Assembly: GCA_029933395.1 (NCBI GenBank)
Contig: JAOZOG010000010.1
Coordinates: forward strand, 1 to 7,369
Direction: 5' to 3'
Origin: Sulfurovaceae bacterium
GTDB taxonomy: Bacteria > Campylobacterota > Campylobacteria > Campylobacterales > Sulfurovaceae
Length of the DNA stretch: 7,369 bases
Shown: positions 1 through 4,876 of the stretch, piece by piece
Numbering within the stretch: the first letter of the stretch is position 1
How the letters are laid out: the number at the start of each line of letters is the position of its first letter
Translations under genes and position numbers: made by a program
Notes under the pieces: generated by a model
The model's input: the letters and a program-made list of their open reading frames with translations, nothing else
What the model was told of the DNA's origin: nothing
Database searches by the model: none

Positions 1-1093
1 TAGGAAGAATTTGCATTGTGCTATTATTATCTTCCTTGCGGGTATCGATAAAATATTTGGCGTAAGCTCCTCCGGAGAAGTCTTCGTTGTGGACAAAATA
101 GTTGAGCCTGGACTCCTGCAGTGGTACCGCTCCAAAATGACTCATCGGTTTTTTCTGCAAATAGATGTAGTCGATATCATTAAGGTAGGTTGCATTGATA
201 TAGAGTCCATCAACCAACTCTTTATCATCTGAAGAGAAAAATCGTTTGAGTACGCTTGCAGAATTGTAGATCATCTCAAATCCATAATGCGAGTCATTCT
301 TGATTCCATTCTCTAAGACATAATCATCATTGTCCTTGAAATATCCCATACGAATGGCGCCAGCCGAATACATTGAATCGGCAAAACGGAATGTACCATA
401 ACCGCCATATCCCCTGATTGTACGTATTTGGGGTCTCAACTCTACATCCCAACTGCGTGAAGGTGCCCAGTAGAGAGGCTGCTCATAGATAAATCCATCA
501 GTTTTGGAATAGCCGAAACTCGGAAAAAGGAGGCCGGAACTCCTCTCTTTATGTGTCGAGTAACCGAAATAGGGGGTATAGAGGACAGGAACGTCCCAAA
601 ATTTCACTTTGACATTCCGCATTGTCATATAGTGTGCTTTTCCCTCATAGTGTGCACTTTCGGAGTAGAATGTCCAATCTTTTTTCTTGGGATCACAACT
701 CGACATCATCGTAGGGCCAAACGTGATATTCCCATCCTGCTTCGATGCTTTTTCTGAAAAGATCCAGACATCATTGTCATCTGACAAGAAGACTTTCTTG
801 AATGTAACCTTTTTGGATTCAGTATTGATCTGGATCTCATCAGAGCGAATTTTACTTCCTTTGAGACCCAGAAGCTCCGTATCTTTCCCCGAGAGAGTCA
901 ACGTATTTTTCTCTTTGTCATATTGTGCAGTAGATGACTGAATAACACTGTCTCCATAGTGGACAACAACATTGCCGCTTGCCGTAACAGTCGTCCCTGT
1001 CGAAGAGAGCTGCTGCGCCATTATTTCGATTCTATCCTCTTTGGCTTCAGAGGCAACCAGTAAAAAAACGGCTATCATAAATATTTTATACAT
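1..1093 (-). CDS. lptD: LPS-assembly outer-membrane protein LptD, N-terminal 364 residues (runs off the left edge)
   Basis: LptD is the outer-membrane barrel that, with LptE, inserts lipopolysaccharide into the outer leaflet. Translation from the ATG at 1093 stays open for 364 codons to the window edge. Residues 1-17 look like a signal peptide (MYKIFMIAVFLLV core, likely cleavage after SEA). Residues 20-125 resemble the LptA/OstA-like periplasmic domain (GNVVVHYGD, then alternating strands). From about 130 the LptD-specific part begins: SSCDPKKKDW with Cys133, YTPYFGYSTHKERSSG at 172-187 and LFPSFGYSKTDGF at 189-201, followed by aromatic-rich barrel strands. An in-frame TAG directly precedes the ATG, so the start cannot lie upstream; Met6 is a weaker alternative. 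The start overlaps the end of the RDD gene by 8 bp and has only a weak, distant Shine-Dalgarno (AGGA), which suggests translational coupling. The family call is firm; most of the barrel is outside the window. Confidence 0.93.
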   Translation of the reverse strand, partial: MYKIFMIAVFLLVASEAKEDRIEIMAQQLSSTGTTVTASGNVVVHYGDSVIQSSTAQYDKEKNTLTLSGKDTELLGLKGSKIRSDEIQINTESKKVTFKKVFLSDDNDVWIFSEKASKQDGNITFGPTMMSSCDPKKKDWTFYSESAHYEGKAHYMTMRNVKVKFWDVPVLYTPYFGYSTHKERSSGLLFPSFGYSKTDGFIYEQPLYWAPSRSWDVELRPQIRTIRGYGGYGTFRFADSMYSAGAIRMGYFKDNDDYVLENGIKNDSHYGFEMIYNSASVLKRFFSSDDKELVDGLYINATYLNDIDYIYLQKKPMSHFGAVPLQESRLNYFVHNEDFSGGAYAKYFIDTRKEDNNSTMQILP

Positions 1094-1523
1094 CTACTAC
1101 CACACATCCTGTCAATTTATCATGCAGTGTCTGCACCATTGGATTAAAAAAGGCCATTGCAAAGCCCAGATAAAAAAATGTCTCACTGACGATTCTCAAT
1201 GCTGCCCTTGCTGCCGCGATATGAAGCGGCGGAATGGTATCCGTCTGCAATGAAACAACTTTGATTTTCATCAGATATTTTCCCAGCGTCATCCCGCTTT
1301 GCCAGACAAAAAACGTATGATAAAGGATTTTGATCGAAACAATAATCAAAAAGTTTTCCGTCATAAAAAGATTGATCTCTTCTATCGTCCGAAGTGATGC
1401 AATCTGCGACCAGAAAATAGCCAGGAACAGGAAACTGATGACCAGATCATCGATCACGAAAGCGCCTACTCTTTTTTTGGGGAGTGCGATCTGTTCCTGC
1501 TGCTGGAGTGTATTTTGTTCCAT
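1086..1523 (-). CDS. RDD-family inner-membrane protein
   Basis: This 145-residue integral membrane protein carries the RDD signature: Arg18 followed by Asp25-Asp26 in RVGAFVIDD at the start of the first membrane segment. The first segment spans about residues 21-40, the second 57-75 and the last 113-130. Other family marks are SGMTLGKYLMKIKVV (76-90) and the C-terminal LHDKLTGCVVV (133-143). The molecular role of most RDD proteins is unknown; some have been proposed to be ion transporters, and nothing here allows a specific function. The ATG overlaps the purD stop by one base (TAATG), with GAG/GGAG sequence upstream inside purD, and the gene end overlaps lptD by 8 bp. It is therefore the middle gene of a coupled purD-rdd-lptD unit. 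I recall a similar purD, small membrane protein and OstA/LptD order in Helicobacter, but have not checked it. Confidence 0.9.
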   Translation of the reverse strand: MEQNTLQQQEQIALPKKRVGAFVIDDLVISFLFLAIFWSQIASLRTIEEINLFMTENFLIIVSIKILYHTFFVWQSGMTLGKYLMKIKVVSLQTDTIPPLHIAAARAALRIVSETFFYLGFAMAFFNPMVQTLHDKLTGCVVVDV

Positions 1524-2803
1524 TATGTCTCAAGCTCCAGTGCCTGATAGGCAATATCGGTCCGACACTGCTTCCCGATGAAATGGACCTGTCCGCAAAG
1601 CAGATAGGCTCTGTCGTGTGCCTCTTTGATTGTCTCTCCGATACCGACACAAACCAGTACGCGTCCACCGGTAGCAAAAAGTTTACCCTCTTCTCCCCGA
1701 CTCACCCCGGCAAAAGAGATGTGTGCATTCGATGCGATATCGTTATGCACGATATCGTCGATAATAATCTCGGCTGGCTCTGAATTCTTGTAAGGGTAGT
1801 CCCTGCTTGCCATGACAACGCCGACAGCATATTTGTCGTAAAACGTAATCTGTGCATCTTTCAAATCGCCCGTTGCCGCTTTATAAAAAAGTTCACTTGC
1901 AGGTGACTTGAGCAGAGGCATCAGTATTTCGCACTCCGGATCTCCGAAACGTACGTTGTATTCCAGAATAATCGGTTCTCCATCGACAACCATTACACCG
2001 ATGAAAAGTACGCCTGTAAACGGCATCCCCTCTGCCTCCATCCCCCTCAGTGTCGGCTCGATCACGCGCTCTTCCAACTTGCGATAGATTTCATCATTGA
2101 CCAATGGTGTCGGTGCGTAGGCTCCCATCCCACCGGTATTGGGGCCCTCATCATTATCTAAAAGACGCTTGTGATCCTGTGCTGCGGGAAGTACGACATA
2201 ATCTTTGCCGTCACAAATAGCAAAAACGGAAAGCTCATAGCCATCCAGAAACTCTTCGACGACGATCTTCGTTCCCGCCTCACCGAAAGAGTTTCCTGAC
2301 AGCATCTCGCCTGCGGCCCTTTTCGCTTCATCGTGTGTCTGCGCAATGATGACACCCTTGCCTCCGCAAAGTCCGTCCGCTTTGACAACGATCGGCACAT
2401 CCAGTCTGTTGATAAATCCGTAGGCATCTTCGAGAGAATCTGTTTCGATATAGCGTGCAGTAGGAATATTGTGGCGGGCAAGAAAATTCTTCATAAAGAT
2501 CTTGGAGCCTTCCAGTTGTGCTGCCTGCGCAGTCGGGCCGAATATCGTCAAACCTCTTTCTCTGAAAATATCTACAATCCCTGCGACCAGTGGAGCTTCC
2601 GGCCCTACTATTGTCAGATCGATCCCTTTTTTTTCGACAAAATCTGCCAATTTCGAAAAATCTGTGATGGAGAGATTTTCACCCAATTGATCGGAAGCAC
2701 CATTTCCCGGAGCAAAATAGAGGCGATCTACACTCTCATCCCTTTTCAGCGCCAGACCAATTGAATATTCGCGCCCGCCACTTCCTACAATCAATATATC
2801 CAT
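1523..2803 (-). CDS. purD: Phosphoribosylamine-glycine ligase (GAR synthetase)
   Basis: PurD joins glycine to 5-phosphoribosylamine using ATP, the second step of de novo purine synthesis, in the cytoplasm. At 426 residues it is normal for the family. The N domain starts with ILIVGSGGREYS (3-14) and contains TIVGPEAPLVAG (64-75). The ATP-grasp part shows FGPTAQAAQLEGSK (88-101), VVKADGLCGGKGV (139-151), LPAAQDHKRLLDNDEGPNTG (205-224) and LEYNVRFGDPECE (280-292), whose Glu and Asn should bind metal and ATP. The C-terminal FATGGRVL (376-383) is also typical. GGREY in place of the more common GGREH, and FGDPEC in place of FGDPET, appear to be lineage variants rather than damage. The ATG has a well-placed GGAGA and lies upstream of the coupled RDD gene. 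It lies downstream of a probable small RNA gene and has its own candidate promoter. Confidence 0.97.
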   Translation of the reverse strand: MDILIVGSGGREYSIGLALKRDESVDRLYFAPGNGASDQLGENLSITDFSKLADFVEKKGIDLTIVGPEAPLVAGIVDIFRERGLTIFGPTAQAAQLEGSKIFMKNFLARHNIPTARYIETDSLEDAYGFINRLDVPIVVKADGLCGGKGVIIAQTHDEAKRAAGEMLSGNSFGEAGTKIVVEEFLDGYELSVFAICDGKDYVVLPAAQDHKRLLDNDEGPNTGGMGAYAPTPLVNDEIYRKLEERVIEPTLRGMEAEGMPFTGVLFIGVMVVDGEPIILEYNVRFGDPECEILMPLLKSPASELFYKAATGDLKDAQITFYDKYAVGVVMASRDYPYKNSEPAEIIIDDIVHNDIASNAHISFAGVSRGEEGKLFATGGRVLVCVGIGETIKEAHDRAYLLCGQVHFIGKQCRTDIAYQALELET

Positions 2804-2810
2804 CTATTTT

Positions 2811-2815
2811 TCTCC
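2811..2815 (-). promoter_or_regulatory. purD ribosome binding site
   Basis: On the minus strand GGAGA lies 7 nt before the purD ATG. The spacing is near ideal and supports the start at 2803. Confidence 0.75.
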
Positions 2816-2827
2816 GAAAGCATAGTG

Positions 2828-2919
2828 GTAATGATTAACAATGATTATTTTAAAATGAAAAACCTTCATGGAAAACTCCCTGTCCCTTGTTTTCAACAAT
2901 AGCAATTGTTAATCATTAC
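2828..2919. repeat. 15-bp perfect inverted repeat with internal direct repeat, upstream of purD
   Basis: GTAATGATTAACAAT at 2828-2842 is repeated in inverse as ATTGTTAATCATTAC at 2905-2919, 62 bp apart. The octamer AATGATTA occurs at 2830-2837 and again at 2840-2847 in the same direction, and in inverse at 2910-2917. A further 4 bp (2846-2849 with 2898-2901) can pair inside the repeat. The left copy overlaps the predicted purD start point; the right copy lies just past the T-run that ends the small RNA. It could be an operator pair, a hairpin formed only in read-through RNA, or the ends of a tiny mobile element. No target duplication is visible, which weakens the last option. Confidence 0.8.
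2847..2852 (-). promoter_or_regulatory. Candidate purD promoter, -10 box TAAAAT
   Basis: TAAAAT on the minus strand is preceded by a T-rich stretch (TTTTTCATTT), the usual form of housekeeping promoters in Campylobacterota, which often lack a clear -35. It would start transcription near 2840 and give purD a leader of about 37 nt. The box and the predicted start lie inside or next to the AATGATTA repeats at 2830-2847, so a repressor could act here. This is a motif reading only; purD might also be reached by read-through from the upstream small RNA. Confidence 0.45.
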
Positions 2920-2922
2920 GCC

Positions 2923-3114
2923 AAAAAGCCCGGATAGCCGTTCTGTTTATTAGTCGGCCCTAATAAGCCAACGGTGTAGGAGAGAGCGGATCTTTAGGGG
3001 GCAGATCCTCACCGGAAAACCGGCTCAAACAGAAGTGCCCGCACACCGACCCGACTACATGTCCCACAAAAACTAAATGTTGGACCCCATATACAGTGAT
3101 CGAACTATCCAGGT
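2923..3114 (-). ncRNA. ssrS: Small structured RNA upstream of purD, probable 6S RNA
   Basis: 6S RNA binds the housekeeping RNA polymerase holoenzyme and imitates an open promoter. Seen here: a minus-strand -10 box at 3121-3126; a predicted start at about 3114; and 5' CCTGGATAG (3113-3105) pairing over 9 bp (one G-U) with CTATCCGGG (2937-2929), followed by C and T5 (2927-2923). The length of about 192 nt fits 6S RNA. Inside are further pairings: a hairpin at 3085-3061; TAGTCGG/CCGACTA (3057-3051 with 2957-2951); CGGTGT/ACACCG (3048-3043 with 2977-2972); CCGG-TTTT-CCGG (3023-3012); and GGATCT/AGATCC (3008-3003 with 2993-2988). There is no plausible ORF. Closed ends, size and position next to purD point to 6S; I recall 6S lying by purD in epsilonproteobacteria, but the primary sequence is too divergent for me to prove it. 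That it is a transcribed structured RNA is more certain than its name. Confidence 0.6.
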
Positions 3115-3120
3115 AAATAA

Positions 3121-3126
3121 ATTGTA
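3121..3126 (-). promoter_or_regulatory. Promoter -10 box (TACAAT) for the small RNA
   Basis: TACAAT on the minus strand is preceded by T-rich and A+T-rich sequence (CTCTTTTTTAATATTAAA) without a clear -35, as expected for a Campylobacterota sigma-70 promoter. The closing stem of the predicted RNA begins about 8 nt downstream, which fits a start at A3114. The stretch from 3127 to the hemD stop holds no gene and no clear terminator for hemD. Confidence 0.6.
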
Positions 3127-3198
3127 ACCTATTTAATATTAAAAAAGAGTAAAAGCATAAATTCTTACAACAACTACGCTATATTGCGGCACTTCTGT

Positions 3199-3840
3199 CT
3201 ACAGGGACATCGCTTTTTCGATACACGAATCGATCAGAGGAGTATCGGCTACCACGAAGTGACTCTTCTCCGGAAGATGGACTCGAGTAGAGTGGCCGAT
3301 AACCACAGCGGTATAACTGTTCAGCCAGTTAAAATTTTTGAGAAAACAGTGTATTGTCGAAGGAGAAGTGAAGATAATCACCGAGGATTCCGGAGGCTGC
3401 TCACTTGGGCTATAATGCCTGCAGGCAGTCCTGTAGATAACCTGCTCCTGAAGCAGAATCCCTCTTTTCTGAAGAAACCCTTTGCTGTCAAAAGAGACCG
3501 TTTCGGGACGAAGATAGAGGATATGGCGTTCTTGAAAAAACCGGGCAATATCCTCTGAGAGCTGCTCCCCATAATAATTTTTGGGGTGGAAAATGACTTC
3601 TCCCCCCAGTGCTTCGACCTGCTTTTTGGTGGCCGGACCGATAGCAATGACAGGAATTTTTTTCCACTCGGGATCGATTGCTTCGGCTGTCACTACCGCC
3701 TGCTTTGAAGTAAACATCAGGGTGTCACAGGAGGAAAAATCGATCCTCTCCGCAACACGCTCAAAGCGGATCATCGGGAGTGACAGGACACCCTCTTTGG
3801 GCAAAGGGGAGAGGAGATAGATCGGCCTGTCAACTTTCAA
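3199..3840 (-). CDS. hemD: Uroporphyrinogen-III synthase, probable TTG start
   Basis: HemD closes hydroxymethylbilane with inversion of ring D to give uroporphyrinogen III, the branch point to heme, siroheme and cobalamin. From the TTG at 3840 the protein has 213 residues, near the family norm. It shows the two-lobed family pattern: PIYLLSPLP at the N-terminus, LMFTSKQAVV (41-50), VIAIGPATKKQVEALGG (64-80), ILYLRPE (107-113), IYRT (135-138), IIFTSPSTIHCFL (155-167) and AVVIGHSTRVHL (178-189). HemD is poorly conserved, so the call rests on the arrangement of these motifs. TTG is chosen because GGAG lies 7 nt before it and the protein then begins at the usual strand; the next upstream ATG would place 25 extra unrelated residues inside the CDF gene. 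It overlaps the upstream gene by 11 bp, so the two are probably coupled. Confidence 0.88.
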   Translation of the reverse strand: MKVDRPIYLLSPLPKEGVLSLPMIRFERVAERIDFSSCDTLMFTSKQAVVTAEAIDPEWKKIPVIAIGPATKKQVEALGGEVIFHPKNYYGEQLSEDIARFFQERHILYLRPETVSFDSKGFLQKRGILLQEQVIYRTACRHYSPSEQPPESSVIIFTSPSTIHCFLKNFNWLNSYTAVVIGHSTRVHLPEKSHFVVADTPLIDSCIEKAMSL

Positions 3841-4774
3841 GTCGCTTCTCCAGATCGGCAACCTCAACACCGTGAAACATCGCTTCGTTGACATGTTCAT
3901 CGTCATAGGGATCAAAGTGAGGCGTGATCACCCATCGTTTGTCGGGTTCCAGTGCCATAATCTTCGCTTCTACCTCTTCTGCGATCCGATGGGCTTCCAG
4001 CAAAAGCATATCCGGTCGCAGGACCATATGGAATTCAATAAAATTCGTCGTCCCGTCCGTCCGTGTTTTGAGCCAGTGATGGCCTGTGACTTCCGGGTGC
4101 GCGGAGAGTATCGCCTCGATCTCGTCAACGATCTCCTTATCGAGTGAACGGTCAAGAAGCATCATCACACCCTCCTCGATAATTTCGTAGGCAGAGTAGA
4201 TGATATACATACCAATCGCCAGACCAAAAAGCGCATCGATGATATCCAATCCAGTCAGATAGACCAACCCCAATGCCAGCAAAACGGCTCCATTACTCCA
4301 GAGGTCTGTTTTGTAGTGCAGCGCATCTGCCTTGATGACAATGCTCTTCGTCTCTGCAGCGATACGCATCAGATAGCGCACCAGAAGATAGGTCACAACA
4401 ATCGAAAAGACCATGACGACGATCGACGGCCCCAACAGCCCCGTCGTCGATCCGTCGATCATCTTTCTGACTGATTCATAGATGATAAAGAGGCCCGACA
4501 TCGTAATCACTGTCCCCTCGATCACACCGGCGAGTGCCTGAATCTTTCCCTTTCCATACTGAAACACTTCATCAGGATGCTCTTCGGATTTCTTGATCGC
4601 AAAAAAGTTGAAGACAGAGACGACGGAGTCGAGCAGCGAATCGATAGCGGAAGCCAGTACGGCAATCGATCCGCTTGCGATTCCTATTGCCAACTTGACA
4701 ATAACCAGCACAACTGCTACCGAAGTAGAAACGACAGTTGCTTTTTTTTGTGGCGACATCATACTCTTTGGCAT
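3830..4774 (-). CDS. fieF: Cation diffusion facilitator (FieF-type Zn/Fe efflux)
   Basis: This 314-residue inner-membrane protein exports divalent metal, probably zinc or ferrous iron, by proton antiport. About six membrane segments are visible (roughly 13-32, 36-60, 82-100, 115-137, 160-175, 178-197). The transport site is complete and falls at the same residue numbers as E. coli FieF: Asp45 and Asp49 in AIDSLLDS, and His153 and Asp157 in ADALHYKTD. This DD-HD set fits Zn/Fe/Cd rather than Mn. The cytoplasmic C-terminal domain has the metal-binding histidines GHH (231-233), FHM (His249), AHR (His262) and HFDP (286-289). The metal is inferred. AAGG lies 7 nt before the ATG; Met5 or Met6 are other possible starts. 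It leads a two-gene unit with hemD, so metal efflux and tetrapyrrole synthesis may share a promoter. Confidence 0.92.
   Translation of the reverse strand: MPKSMMSPQKKATVVSTSVAVVLVIVKLAIGIASGSIAVLASAIDSLLDSVVSVFNFFAIKKSEEHPDEVFQYGKGKIQALAGVIEGTVITMSGLFIIYESVRKMIDGSTTGLLGPSIVVMVFSIVVTYLLVRYLMRIAAETKSIVIKADALHYKTDLWSNGAVLLALGLVYLTGLDIIDALFGLAIGMYIIYSAYEIIEEGVMMLLDRSLDKEIVDEIEAILSAHPEVTGHHWLKTRTDGTTNFIEFHMVLRPDMLLLEAHRIAEEVEAKIMALEPDKRWVITPHFDPYDDEHVNEAMFHGVEVADLEKRLES
3848..3851 (-). promoter_or_regulatory. hemD ribosome binding site supporting the TTG start
   Basis: GGAG (followed by AAG) on the minus strand lies 7 nt before the TTG at 3840, inside the last codons of the CDF gene. No other start codon nearby has such a site, so it decides the hemD start. 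Confidence 0.65.
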
Positions 4775-4801
4775 GGGGAGACCTTCGGTTTCAGATAGTG
4801 T

Positions 4802-4807
4802 ATTTTA
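4802..4807 (-). promoter_or_regulatory. Candidate fieF-hemD promoter, -10 box TAAAAT
   Basis: TAAAAT on the minus strand follows TTTTTT (4816-4811), giving a likely start near 4795 and a leader of about 20 nt before the fieF ATG. It is the only promoter-like sequence in the htpG-fieF gap. Confidence 0.45.
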
Positions 4808-4835
4808 ACAAAAAATCTCTAAGAGGATAAGGAGC

Positions 4836-4851
4836 CGGGGCTTTAGCCCCG
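4836..4851. repeat. REP-like GC hairpin between htpG and fieF
   Basis: CGGGGC-TTTA-GCCCCG is a perfect 6-bp stem with a 4-nt loop, preceded on the plus strand by GGAGC. It is 25 bp past the htpG stop. It is much richer in GC than its surroundings and resembles the single REP units associated with RAYT transposases. No T-run follows directly on the minus strand; the nearest is T6 about 20 bp further on. It could therefore serve as a modest htpG terminator or a 3' end stabiliser, but it is not a classical intrinsic terminator. Confidence 0.7.
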
Positions 4852-4876
4852 ACAAAGGAAGCATAGTTTATAAAGT

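Noticed and set aside
2828..2847. Fur box at the purD promoter
   Set aside because: AATGATTA-AC-AATGATTA is a direct repeat and lacks the inverted GATAAT/ATTATC symmetry of Fur sites.
2828..2919. Complete miniature transposable element
   Set aside because: Inverted ends are present but no target-site duplication is visible and the genome copy number is unknown; kept only as a repeat.
2923..3114. RNase P RNA, tmRNA, SRP RNA or a ZTP riboswitch for purD
   Set aside because: The RNase P GAGGAAAGTCC core, the tmRNA tRNA-like ends, the SRP GGAAG/AGCA loop and a convincing ZTP core are all missing. The closed 5'-3' stem with T5 argues for a free-standing RNA rather than a leader.
3184..3558. Plus-strand ORF opposite hemD
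   Set aside because: It is antisense to hemD, without a ribosome binding site or any recognisable motif.
3841..3915. N-terminal extension of hemD to an upstream ATG
   Set aside because: The extra residues lie inside the CDF C-terminal domain, do not resemble HemD, and the TTG at 3840 has a much better ribosome binding site.
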